A DNA stretch of 64,000 bases from Actinomycetota bacterium (GTDB taxonomy: Bacteria; Actinomycetota; Thermoleophilia; Miltoncostaeales; Miltoncostaeaceae), in the NCBI GenBank assembly GCA_963169235.1, contig CAUJCX010000039.1, positions 1-64,000 on the forward strand. The letters are read 5' to 3'. Under the pieces are notes generated by a model. That model had not been told where the DNA came from. It worked only from the letters and a program-made list of their open reading frames with translations, and searched no databases. Below are positions 44,786 through 52,627 of this stretch, piece by piece (the first letter of the stretch is position 1; every line of letters starts with the position of its first letter). The position numbers were made by a program, and so were the translations under genes.

Positions 44786-45898
44786 GTGAACCTTCGTACC
44801 CGCCGTACCCGACTCGTTCTCGGCGTTTGCGCCGCGGGCGCGCTTGCACTCGGTATCACCGCGTGCGGCGGCGACGACGACAAGTCCTCGACCGGCGAGT
44901 CCGCCGGCGGCGCCAAGAAAATCGCGCTGCTGCTGCCCGAGTCGAAGACCACCCGTTACGACCAGCAGGACAAGCCGCTGTTCGAGGCCAAGGTGAAGGA
45001 GCTGTGCCCGGACTGCTCGGTGGAGTACTCCAACGCCGACCAGGACGCGCAGAAGCAGCTGACCCAGGCCGAGGCGGCCATCGCCAACAAGGTCAACGTG
45101 ATGGTCCTCGACCCGGTGGACGGCAAGGCCGCCGCCGCCATCGTGACCAAGGCGAAGGCCGCGAACATCCCGGTCATCTCGTACGACCGGCTCATCCTCG
45201 ACTCCGAGCCCGACCTCTACATCTCGTTCGACAACGAGAAGGTGGGCCGCCTGCAGGGTGAGGCGCTGGCCAAGAAGCTGGCGGACGACGGCAACCCGAA
45301 GGGCCCGATCATCAAGATCAACGGCTCGCCGACGGACAACAACGCCACGCTGTTCAAGAAGGGCTCCACCGAGGCACTGACCGAGGCCGGCGTCCAGATC
45401 GAGGCCGAGTACGACACCCCGGACTGGAGCCCCGACAAGGCCCAGACGTTCATGGAGCAGCAGATCACGAAGTTCGGCAAGACGGGCTTCAAGGGCGTGT
45501 ACGCCGCCAACGACGGTACGGGTGGCGGCGCCATCGCGGCCATGAAGACGGCCGGCGTCGACGTCACCAAGGTGCCCGTCACGGGTCAGGACGCCGAGCT
45601 GGCCGCGATCCAGCGCATCCTCGCGGGTGAGCAGTTCATGACGGTCTACAAGGCCATCAAGACCGAGGCCGAGTCGGCCGCCGAGGCCGCCGTCGACCTT
45701 GCCAACGGCAAGACCCCGTCCAACGCGACGGGCAAGGTCAACAACGGTCAGATCGACGTGCCGTCGATCCTGCTCGAGCCGGTCGCGGTGACGAAGGACA
45801 ACGTCGCCGACACCGTGGTGAAGGACGGCTTCTACACCGCCGCCCAGATCTGCACCGGCAAGTTCCAGGCGGCCTGCACCTCCGCCGGCATCAAGTAG
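44786..45898 (+). CDS. Xylose/ChvE-type sugar-binding lipoprotein
   Basis: A 370-residue substrate-binding lipoprotein with lipobox ITAC (cysteine 27) and a Gly/Asp/Ser tether. The mature domain is of the RbsB/XylF fold: IALLLPESKTTRYDQQDKP at the N-terminus, VMVLDPVDGKAAAAIVTKAKA, the sugar-contacting ISYDRLILDSEPDLYISFDN, and KINGSPTDNNATLFKKG. These match D-xylose-binding proteins and the related ChvE group best. Thus the likely ligand is D-xylose or a related aldose. The GTG start has an AGGGGGAG site. A strong hairpin separates it from the ATPase gene. Confidence 0.85.
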   Translation: MNLRTRRTRLVLGVCAAGALALGITACGGDDDKSSTGESAGGAKKIALLLPESKTTRYDQQDKPLFEAKVKELCPDCSVEYSNADQDAQKQLTQAEAAIANKVNVMVLDPVDGKAAAAIVTKAKAANIPVISYDRLILDSEPDLYISFDNEKVGRLQGEALAKKLADDGNPKGPIIKINGSPTDNNATLFKKGSTEALTEAGVQIEAEYDTPDWSPDKAQTFMEQQITKFGKTGFKGVYAANDGTGGGAIAAMKTAGVDVTKVPVTGQDAELAAIQRILAGEQFMTVYKAIKTEAESAAEAAVDLANGKTPSNATGKVNNGQIDVPSILLEPVAVTKDNVADTVVKDGFYTAAQICTGKFQAACTSAGIK

Positions 45899-45910
45899 CC
45901 ACGTCCGGTC

Positions 45911-45940
45911 GCCGGCAGGGGCCTCGCCGCCCCTGCCGGC
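45911..45940 (+). terminator. Perfect intercistronic hairpin after the binding-protein gene
   Basis: GCCGGCAGGGGC (45911-45922) pairs perfectly with GCCCCTGCCGGC (45929-45940), a 12-base stem with a six-base loop. It lies between the binding protein and the ATPase. As in other importers, it probably stabilises or partly terminates the message so that the binding protein is made in excess. Confidence 0.75.
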
Positions 45941-45970
45941 CCGGCGCGTCACCCTGATGGAAGGCGGGAG

Positions 45971-46771
45971 ATGAGCCAACGAGAGGCGGCCGGACCCATC
46001 CTGGAGATGTCCGGTCTGAACAAGCGCTTCGGCGCAGTGCAGGCCCTCACCGACGTCGACTTCGAGGTCGCGGCGGGCGAGGTGGTCGCGCTGGTGGGCG
46101 ACAACGGGGCCGGCAAGTCGACCCTGATCAAGGCCATCTCGGGGGCGCAGCCCGCCGACGACGGCACCATCCGCTTCGAGGGCCGGCAGGTGTCCATCGG
46201 GACGCCGGCCGATGCGCAGGATCTCGGCATCGCCACCGTGTACCAGGACCTCGCGCTGTGCGACAACCTGGACGTGGTCGGCAACCTGTGGCTGGGGCGC
46301 GAGGCCCGCTCCGGGGGCGTGATCCTGGACGAGGTGGCGATGGAGCACCGCGCCACCGAGCTGCTGAAGCAGCTGCAGGTGCGGACGCTGCGCAGCGTCC
46401 GCACGCAGGTGTCGTCGCTGTCGGGCGGTCAGCGCCAGTCGGTGGCGATCGCCCGCTCGCTGCTGGGCGAGCCCAAGGTGGTGATGCTCGACGAGCCCAC
46501 CGCGGCGCTGGGCGTGGCCCAGACCCGGCAGGTGCTCGACCTGATCCTGCGCCTGAAGGAGCAGGGACTGGGCGTCATCGTGATCAGCCACAACCTGGCC
46601 GACGTCTTCGAGGTGGCCGACCGCATCGTGGTGATGCGCCTGGGCCGTCGCGTCGCGACGTTCGACGTCAAGGAGGCCACGCGCGCGGGGGTGGTCGCGT
46701 CCATCACCGGCGCCGACATCGAGACCGCGGCCAACCCCGAGGCGGCCGCGCACGGGGAGGACGACCAGTGA
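45971..46771 (+). CDS. Single-domain sugar ABC ATPase
   Basis: A 266-residue ATPase. Walker A GDNGAGKST is near residue 45, the signature LSGGQRQSVAIARSL near 156, and Walker B VVMLDEPTAALG near 175. The H-loop is VISHNL. Unlike the fused two-domain ATPase of the rhamnose system, this has one domain, as in FrcA/GguA-like importers, and would work as a homodimer. The ATG is preceded by a GGAAGGCGGGAG site; the stop overlaps the permease GTG (GTGA). Confidence 0.88.
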   Translation: MSQREAAGPILEMSGLNKRFGAVQALTDVDFEVAAGEVVALVGDNGAGKSTLIKAISGAQPADDGTIRFEGRQVSIGTPADAQDLGIATVYQDLALCDNLDVVGNLWLGREARSGGVILDEVAMEHRATELLKQLQVRTLRSVRTQVSSLSGGQRQSVAIARSLLGEPKVVMLDEPTAALGVAQTRQVLDLILRLKEQGLGVIVISHNLADVFEVADRIVVMRLGRRVATFDVKEATRAGVVASITGADIETAANPEAAAHGEDDQ

Positions 46772-47997
46772 CGACCGACGCCCCCCAGCCCGCCGGGCCG
46801 GACGACATCGCCCTCCGCGACCGCGACGCCGACAAGGGCCTCATCGGGAACTACTTCGACCGCCTGAAGTCGGGCGAGCTGGGTTCCCTGCCGGTGATCC
46901 TCGGCGTGATCATCGTGTGGCTGGTCTTCTACATGAAGAACAGCAACTTCCTGAGCGCGTTCAACCTCACCAACCTCACGCTGCAGTCGGTGGCCATCGC
47001 CGTGGCCGCGGCCGGCGTCGTGCTGGTGCTGCTGCTGGGCGAGATCGACCTGGCCGTCGGTTCGGTGGCGGGCCTGTGCGCGGCCATCTGCGTGGTGGCC
47101 AACCTCGATCACGGCGTCCCGGGATGGCTCGCGGTCGCGCTGGCCGTGCTGGCCGGGGCGGTCATCGGGTTCATCCACGGTGCCATCACCGCCTGGGTGG
47201 GCGTGCCGTCGTTCGTCGTCACCCTGGCCGGCTTCATCGGCTGGGGAGGCCTGCTGCTCTACACGCTGGGCGCGGGCGGCAGCCGCAACATCACCGACCA
47301 GTTCACGCTGGACCTCACCCAGAAGTTCCTGGGTCCCGAGTTCGCGTGGCCGCTGGTGATCGCGCTCTTGGTGTGCCTGTTCGGCAACGACCTGTACCAG
47401 CGCCGCAAGCGCCTGGCGGCGGGCCTGGTGACGCCGCCGCTGGCGGGGACGCTCATCCGTGACTGCCTGGTGGCCGCGGTCGCCATCGGCGCCGTGCTGG
47501 TGTGGTCGTCCGACCGCGGCATGCCCGTGGCGGTCGTCATCCTGCTGGCCATCATCATCGGCCTCGACCTGCTGGTGCGGCGCACGCCGTTCGGCCGTCG
47601 CATCATGGCCGTGGGTGGCAACAAGGAAGCCGCCCGGCGCGCGGGCATCAGCGTCAACAACACGCTCATCATCGTGTTCGTGTTGTGCGGCGCGCTGGCG
47701 GGGCTGGCGGGCATCATGCTGTCGTCCCGCGGCCTGTCGGTGACGCAGTCCACCGGCGGTGGCAACTTCCTGCTGACGGCCATCGCCGCCGCCGTCATCG
47801 GCGGCACCAGCCTGTTCGGCGGGCGCGGCACCGTGTACTCGGCGCTCCTGGGCGCCCTGGTGCTGGGCTCCGTCGCCAACGGCATCGCGCTCTTGGGCCT
47901 GACGTCCGACTACGAGCAGATGATCACCGCGCTTGTGCTTCTCGCGGCCGTCGTGCTCGACGCGGTGGCCCGGCGCGGGCGGCGCGCCGCCCGCTAG
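46768..47997 (+). CDS. Xylose-type ABC importer permease
   Basis: A 409-residue CUT2 permease, longer than usual because of an acidic N-terminal region of about 40 residues and an insertion near 190-250. Signatures are LLLGEIDLAVGSVAGL, AWVGVPSFVVTLAG, VGGNKEAARRAGI and VIGGTSLFGGRGTVYSALLGAL. About ten membrane segments. The longer XylH-like form agrees with the xylose-type binding protein. It ends 11 bases before a strong hairpin. Confidence 0.87.
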   Translation: MTTDAPQPAGPDDIALRDRDADKGLIGNYFDRLKSGELGSLPVILGVIIVWLVFYMKNSNFLSAFNLTNLTLQSVAIAVAAAGVVLVLLLGEIDLAVGSVAGLCAAICVVANLDHGVPGWLAVALAVLAGAVIGFIHGAITAWVGVPSFVVTLAGFIGWGGLLLYTLGAGGSRNITDQFTLDLTQKFLGPEFAWPLVIALLVCLFGNDLYQRRKRLAAGLVTPPLAGTLIRDCLVAAVAIGAVLVWSSDRGMPVAVVILLAIIIGLDLLVRRTPFGRRIMAVGGNKEAARRAGISVNNTLIIVFVLCGALAGLAGIMLSSRGLSVTQSTGGGNFLLTAIAAAVIGGTSLFGGRGTVYSALLGALVLGSVANGIALLGLTSDYEQMITALVLLAAVVLDAVARRGRRAAR

Positions 47998-48007
47998 CGC
48001 ACGCCCT

Positions 48008-48038
48008 CCCGCCGGCCCTCCCCTGTGGGGCCGGCGGG
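48008..48038. terminator. Terminator hairpin after the xylose-type importer
   Basis: CCCGCCGGCCC (48008-48018) and GGGCCGGCGGG (48028-48038) form an 11-base stem with a nine-base loop, 11 bases after the permease stop. There is no T tract. A second hairpin follows directly, giving a tandem pair between convergent genes. Confidence 0.75.
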
Positions 48039-48046
48039 ACCTGCCC

Positions 48047-48075
48047 GTCCGGTCACCCCTCGGCGGTGACCGGAC
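48047..48075. terminator. Second hairpin overlapping the 3' end of the HExxH gene
   Basis: GTCCGGTCACC (48047-48057) and GGTGACCGGAC (48065-48075) pair perfectly with a seven-base loop. The arms cover the stop codon and final codons of the minus-strand gene, so it may end that transcript or protect its 3' end. Confidence 0.6.
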
Positions 48076-48736
48076 GCTCCGGGGCGTCCACGCCCGCCGC
48101 CGCCGGCGTCCCGGCGCGACGGGGCAGGGGGCGCGACAGGATGGACGCCGCCGCCGCGCGCCCGTGGGTGGCCGATGCGGTGGCCGCGGGGCCGGCGGAG
48201 ATCGCGGCGCGGTCGCGCGCAAAGGCCCACACGGGCATCGCGATGCACCAGGCGACGGCCGCGACCACGCACCACGCCCCGGCGGCGTCCACCGCGGACG
48301 CGATCCGGGCGGCGTGGTCCATCCCCCCGAAGCCCTCCGGTCCCAGCAGGTACGCCCAGTCGTGGACGGTGCCGCCCACCAGGGGCAGGTCCTCGGTGGG
48401 CGCGTCGGCGATGTAGCGGGCGACGCCGGCGCACGACAGGCCCGCCCAGCCCAGGCCGACCGCGATCCCCAGGCGCTCGCCGCGGACGTGCAGGTAGACG
48501 CCGATCGCCAGCGGGATCGCGACCTGGCCGACGCTGCCCGCCAGCACGTACAGCGTGCGCGGCATCCAGATGCTGGCCCAGTGGCTCGACTCGTGGAACG
48601 CCAGGAAGATCACGTCGATGACGGGCAGCGGCTGGTCGAGCGCGAAGTAGCGCCAGCCCAGCGCGGCCAGCACCAGCGCGGCGACGACGTAGCGCCAGAG
48701 CCACGTCCACGACGATACGGGGGAGGGGGGCGTCAC
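48053..48736 (-). CDS. Multi-pass membrane protein with HExxH motif
   Basis: A 227-residue protein with about five membrane segments. A HESSH motif (residues 48-52, LAFHESSHW) lies at the start of the second hydrophobic region and matches the zinc-metallopeptidase HExxH pattern, as in membrane-embedded M50-type proteases. A second hydrophobic stretch (IWMPRTLYVLAGSVGQVAIPLAIGVYL) follows directly. The third zinc ligand cannot be assigned. The C-terminus is a hydrophilic Ala/Arg/Pro tail. It begins with GTG. An alternative is a chance motif in a structural membrane protein. Confidence 0.65.
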   Translation of the reverse strand: MTPPSPVSSWTWLWRYVVAALVLAALGWRYFALDQPLPVIDVIFLAFHESSHWASIWMPRTLYVLAGSVGQVAIPLAIGVYLHVRGERLGIAVGLGWAGLSCAGVARYIADAPTEDLPLVGGTVHDWAYLLGPEGFGGMDHAARIASAVDAAGAWCVVAAVAWCIAMPVWAFARDRAAISAGPAATASATHGRAAAASILSRPLPRRAGTPAAAGVDAPERPVTAEG

Positions 48737-48749
48737 CCCCCTGACATCG

Positions 48750-48787
48750 GCGTGATGCCGGGGAGGGTCAACCCCGCGGCATCACGC
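48750..48787 (-). terminator. Strong hairpin between the 48799 and 48736 genes
   Basis: GCGTGATGCCG (48750-48760) and CGGCATCACGC (48777-48787) pair perfectly over 11 bases. A further GGG/CCC part extends the stem inwards with one bulge. It lies 12 bases after the stop of the 99-residue gene and 14 bases before the HExxH gene start, both on the minus strand, so it likely terminates the former. Confidence 0.7.
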
Positions 48788-48798
48788 GCGTCGTGCGG

Positions 48799-49098
48799 TC
48801 AGCCGTGCTCCTCGCCGATCTCGGCCTCCTCGGCGCCCGACAGAAGCTGGTCGAGCGTCGCGTAGAACGGCTCGGTCAGCTCGTCGGCGACGCGCACCGC
48901 GATGCTCACGACGTGGACGTCGTCGCCGTGCGCGTGGGCGTCGGTGGTGACGGACGCGCCCGCCAGGACGTACGCGGGGATGAGGCCGACGTCGTCCATG
49001 GGGTCCTGGCCGAACGCCACGCCGCGGTCCTCCAGCATGTCGCGCAGGCGATCGGCGAACTGTGCGCCTTCGGAGCTGATGGTGAGGATGTCGGTCAC
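48799..49098 (-). CDS. Small acidic protein of unknown function
   Basis: A 99-residue acidic soluble protein. The N-terminus (TDILTISSEGAQFADRLRDMLEDRG) begins with a strand and helix; the middle (DDVHVVSIAVRVADELTEPFYATLDQLL) contains another helix. No family is recognised. It lies between a secreted protein gene (28 bases upstream) and a strong hairpin, and is probably transcribed with the former. Confidence 0.6.
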   Translation of the reverse strand: MTDILTISSEGAQFADRLRDMLEDRGVAFGQDPMDDVGLIPAYVLAGASVTTDAHAHGDDVHVVSIAVRVADELTEPFYATLDQLLSGAEEAEIGEEHG

Positions 49099-49126
49099 GG
49101 CGTCCTTTGGGTCGCGGATGGGGTGG

Positions 49127-49993
49127 TCATCGGTGCAGCGCGATGAGCGGCGCGGTCGCGCGGCGGCCGGGAGGGCAGCCCAGCGCCTGCGCGCGGGGGG
49201 TGTAACGGTACTGTGCCGTCTGCCGGCCCACCATGCCGTACACGATCGCCGTGGCGCGGTCCGGCGTGGCGCCCATGGCCCGCACGTTCAGCACGATGCG
49301 GCCGTTGACCGCCGAGTACACGCGCTTGTACGTGCGGCTGCGCACCACCTTGCCGCGCACCTTCGTGGTGGTGCGGCAGATGCGTTCCGGCGCGATCTTC
49401 TGCGTGCCGAACGTGCCGGTGTACGTCTGCTTCACCGGGTCGTAGCGCAGCATGGCGCCCTTCTGGCCCGCGCGCGTCATCACCGTGTTGCACGCGCCGA
49501 CGGCGCAGCGGGGCCTGAACGTCCACACCTGCGGGGTGCCGTGCACCCGCACCGTGAACGCGCCGACCAGGCGGGGCGGGTTGCCCTGCAGCGTGAACGT
49601 GCGGATCTCGGAGCGCAGCATGCCGCCCGGAGCGCCGGGGCACACGATCTCGGCGTACCACGTGAACGTGATGGGGGTGCTGGTGGCGCGGGTGTACGTG
49701 CTGGACCCGCCCAGGGGCTGCCCGGTCGACGGGTCCAGGGTGACGGGGTTGCCCGCGCGGACGCGCCCCTCGCCCTCCAGCACGACCTTGCCCGTGGTGG
49801 TGGGGACGCCGCAGCCGGTGATGTCGGCGGCCCACGTCAGCGGGATCGCGAACGGCGCGTCCTGCGGGCCGAGCACCGCGCCGTTGGCGGGGGACGACCC
49901 CACCAGGCTGACGGACGCGCCCAGGGCGGGCGCCGCCGTGGCCAGGGCGCCACCCAGCGCGACGGCGGCGAGGGCGGTGGACGTGCGTGACAC
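49127..49993 (-). CDS. Secreted beta-rich protein of unknown function
   Basis: A 288-residue exported protein with a Sec signal peptide (residues about 1-25, ending PALGAS). The mature part opens with SLVGSSPANGAVLGP, a beginning seen in some Ig-like or CopC-like bacterial domains, though no copper ligands are seen. A cysteine pair lies at CAVGAC, and others at TGCG, IVCPG, RICRT and LGCPP. The second half is basic and beta-rich. Function unknown. It lies just downstream of the ABC-2 exporter operon and 35 bases from its last gene. Confidence 0.65.
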   Translation of the reverse strand: MSRTSTALAAVALGGALATAAPALGASVSLVGSSPANGAVLGPQDAPFAIPLTWAADITGCGVPTTTGKVVLEGEGRVRAGNPVTLDPSTGQPLGGSSTYTRATSTPITFTWYAEIVCPGAPGGMLRSEIRTFTLQGNPPRLVGAFTVRVHGTPQVWTFRPRCAVGACNTVMTRAGQKGAMLRYDPVKQTYTGTFGTQKIAPERICRTTTKVRGKVVRSRTYKRVYSAVNGRIVLNVRAMGATPDRATAIVYGMVGRQTAQYRYTPRAQALGCPPGRRATAPLIALHR

Positions 49994-50028
49994 GTGGTTC
50001 TCCTTCGGTCGATTCCGCGAAGAGCGGG

Positions 50029-50748
50029 CTACGGCAGGTTCATCCGTTGCAGGCGACGGCCGGCCAGGGCGAGGGCGACGGCGACGATGGCCACCAGCAC
50101 CACCAGCGACGTGACGACGCCGGTGTCCGGGGGCTTCACCTCGTAGCGGGTGAGGACGTCGAGGCTACGCGCCAGCACCACCCGCGCATGTGAGCTGACC
50201 GAGAAGTTTCCGGCAGAGGACGCGAAAGACGCGACGATGCTCTCCCACAGAAGCACGTACGCGAGCCCGAACAGCATGGCCCGGCGCGTGAAGAACCCCA
50301 GCGCCACCGCCAGCGCGGTGTACGCCGCGGTGGACAGCACGACGGCGAGCACCAGGTCGGCCTTCCCGGCCATGGAGACCTCGGCCCTGCCCGCCAGCAT
50401 CACGGCGAGCACCGTCGGCACCGCCACCAGCATCAGCGTCGCGGCGAACGCGGCGAGCCACGTCTCGACCACGATGCGCAGGCGCGAGACGGGCGTCTGC
50501 GCCAGGTACAGGATGGTGAGGTCCTCGCGCTCGTCGGTGACGGCCGACGAGCCGATGACGAACGCGCCCAGCGCGATGATGATGGGGATCAGGAGGCCGC
50601 GGGTGAAGCCGGCGTATGCGGCCCGGACGTCGGTGGCGCCACGCAGCGACAGGATGCCCACCAGCAGCCCCAGCGCGGGCAGGAGCCCCAGCGCGATGAT
50701 GCGCTTGGCCCGCACGATGCGCTTCAGCACGATGCCGGCGATGATCAC
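50029..50748 (-). CDS. ABC-2-type exporter permease (second system)
   Basis: A 239-residue ABC-2 family permease with six hydrophobic segments. The SSAVTDEREDLTILYLAQTPVSRLRIVVETWLAA segment near residues 65-100 is the coupling region typical of ABC-2 permeases. The GTG start overlaps the ATPase stop (GTGA). With the ATPase at 50745-51671 it forms one exporter; substrate unknown. Confidence 0.82.
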   Translation of the reverse strand: MIIAGIVLKRIVRAKRIIALGLLPALGLLVGILSLRGATDVRAAYAGFTRGLLIPIIIALGAFVIGSSAVTDEREDLTILYLAQTPVSRLRIVVETWLAAFAATLMLVAVPTVLAVMLAGRAEVSMAGKADLVLAVVLSTAAYTALAVALGFFTRRAMLFGLAYVLLWESIVASFASSAGNFSVSSHARVVLARSLDVLTRYEVKPPDTGVVTSLVVLVAIVAVALALAGRRLQRMNLP

Positions 50749-51671
50749 TGCGCACCCCGCGCCCGCGCGGTGAGGTACGCGTACAGCGACTCGAGGTCGT
50801 CGTCGACGGGCTCGATGGCGCGCAGCGTGGTGCCCGCGGCGGAGGCGGCGCGCGCGACGGTGCGGCCCAGCGCCTCCGGGTCGGACGTGTCCACCTCCAC
50901 GGTGCCGTCGCCCACCCGCACCTCGCGCGTGGCCGGGTCGGCGGTGAGCGCCGCCGCCAGGGGGCGCGCGTCGCCCGCGGTGCGCACCCGCACGGTCTGC
51001 GGCCGGTCGCGCAACAGCGCCTTGATGCCCACGGTCTCGCCCTCGGCGACGACCCGGCCGTTCACCAGCACCACCACCTGCGGCGCCATGCGCTCGACCT
51101 CGTGCAGCACGTGCGACGACACCAGCACGGTGCACCCGGCGGCGGCCCGGCGCCGCACCACGTCGATCATGTGGCGCCGCTGAGCGGGATCGAGCCCGTT
51201 GAGCGGCTCGTCCAGCAGCAGCACGGCGGGGTCGTGCGCGAGCGCCTGGGCCAGCTTGGCGCGCTGCCCCATGCCCTTGGAGAACTGGCCCAGGCGCCGG
51301 TCGGCGGCCTCGGTGAGCCCCACCTCGGCCAGCGCGGCGGCCGCGGCCGCGTGCGGGTCGGCCACGCCGCGCATGCGGGCCAGCGCCACGACGGCCTCGC
51401 GGGCGGTGAGCTGCGGCCACAGCCCCATGCCGTCGGGCACGACCCCGAGCCGGGAGTGGATCGCGATGTCGCGGTGGGGGTCGGCGTCCAGCACGCGCAC
51501 CGTGCCCTCGTCGGGGCGCGCGTAGCCCGCCAGCAGGCTCAAGAGCGTCGACTTGCCGGCGCCGTTGTGGCCCAAGAGGCCGGTGATGCCGGGGCCGACG
51601 CGGAACGACACCTGGGACACGGCGACGGTGTCGCCGAACGTGCGCGAGACGCCCTCCACCACGATGCTCAC
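50745..51671 (-). CDS. ABC-2-type exporter ATPase (second system)
   Basis: A 308-residue ATPase. Walker A HNGAGKST is near residue 38, the signature FSKGMGQRAKLAQAL near 135, Walker B AVLLLDEPLNGLDP near 155 and VSSHVLHEVE near 185. A C-terminal accessory domain follows. It starts with GTG in an overlap with the upstream permease stop. The substrate is not indicated; a lipid, peptide or antibiotic export role is possible. Confidence 0.85.
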   Translation of the reverse strand: MSIVVEGVSRTFGDTVAVSQVSFRVGPGITGLLGHNGAGKSTLLSLLAGYARPDEGTVRVLDADPHRDIAIHSRLGVVPDGMGLWPQLTAREAVVALARMRGVADPHAAAAAALAEVGLTEAADRRLGQFSKGMGQRAKLAQALAHDPAVLLLDEPLNGLDPAQRRHMIDVVRRRAAAGCTVLVSSHVLHEVERMAPQVVVLVNGRVVAEGETVGIKALLRDRPQTVRVRTAGDARPLAAALTADPATREVRVGDGTVEVDTSDPEALGRTVARAASAAGTTLRAIEPVDDDLESLYAYLTARARGAQ

Positions 51672-52627
51672 GGCTGCCTCCGGAACCGCACCAGCATCAC
51701 GGCCAGCGACAGCAGCACCACGGCCGCGTACGCCAGCGCGTGGCTCGGCACCGAGATGTCGTTGTCGCGGAACAGGCGCTGCGCCAGCTGGATCGGCACG
51801 GCCACCAGGTTCACGGCGGCCCCCAGGCGCTCGAAACCCGCCGCCTGCAGCGCGCCGGCGACGATCGCCGAGCCCAGCACCAGGCCCACCAGCGCGCCCA
51901 CCGCGTAGGCGCGCCGCCCCGTCAGCGCGGCGATGGCGAGCCCCAGCGACGAGAAGTACGCGGCCACCAGGAGGCCCCCGGCGATGATGCGCGGCACCGC
52001 GTCGGCGTCGTTCTTCAGGGCGTCCCACACGGACGGCGCGAACATCACGTTGCCGAGGAACAGCATGAGCGTGGGCAACACCGTCATGGCGGTCATCGCC
52101 ACCATCGACGCCAGCCACTTGCCCAGCACGTACCGGGTGGGCGACACCGCCGTGGCGAAGTACAGGCTGGTGACGCGGTACTGCATGTCGGGGCAGATGA
52201 GCTCGGGCGTCACCAGCGCCGTCCACAGCACGATCAGGGTGCCGATCATCCCCAGGTAGTTCGAATACGGCAGCAGCTCGATGGGCAACTCCTGCCCCGG
52301 GAAGTTGCTCGACAGGAGCGCCCGCACGGTGAGCACGCCCATGCCGGGGATGAACGCGAGGCCCAGGAGGGCGAAAGGCACGAACTTGGCGCTCCACCCG
52401 CGGCGCCGCCCGAACGCCCGCAGGATGCTCCACCACGCCAGCACGAGGGGCGCCTGCCACGACGGCGTGCGTTCGCCGCGGTAGCCCTGGAACCGCACGT
52501 CGTGCACCTGGGCGCGCGCCATGGCCTGCGCCGGGGCCGCCGGTGAGGGGACGGGCGGCGGGGTGCCGAACCCGGGCGGCGGGGGCGGGGGGCGTCGCCC
52601 GGGCGGCGGCGGGGGCGGGCCGGTCAT
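51668..52627 (-). CDS. ABC-2-type exporter permease with proline-rich N-terminus (first system)
   Basis: A 319-residue permease with about six membrane segments. The N-terminal 35 residues are strikingly proline-rich (two runs of six prolines), followed by a cytosolic stretch (RAQVHDVRFQGYRGER) and the membrane domain. ELICPDMQYRVTSLYFATAVSPTRYVLGKWLAS around residues 155-185 is the ABC-2 coupling region. The run of prolines could slow translation or bind a partner. It overlaps the ATPase genes by four bases on both sides. Confidence 0.8.
   Translation of the reverse strand: MTGPPPPPPGRRPPPPPPGFGTPPPVPSPAAPAQAMARAQVHDVRFQGYRGERTPSWQAPLVLAWWSILRAFGRRRGWSAKFVPFALLGLAFIPGMGVLTVRALLSSNFPGQELPIELLPYSNYLGMIGTLIVLWTALVTPELICPDMQYRVTSLYFATAVSPTRYVLGKWLASMVAMTAMTVLPTLMLFLGNVMFAPSVWDALKNDADAVPRIIAGGLLVAAYFSSLGLAIAALTGRRAYAVGALVGLVLGSAIVAGALQAAGFERLGAAVNLVAVPIQLAQRLFRDNDISVPSHALAYAAVVLLSLAVMLVRFRRQP

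Noticed and set aside
49127-49993. CopC-like copper protein based on the SSPANGA opening
   Set aside because: No His/Met copper ligands in the expected places; the opening also occurs in other Ig-like domains.
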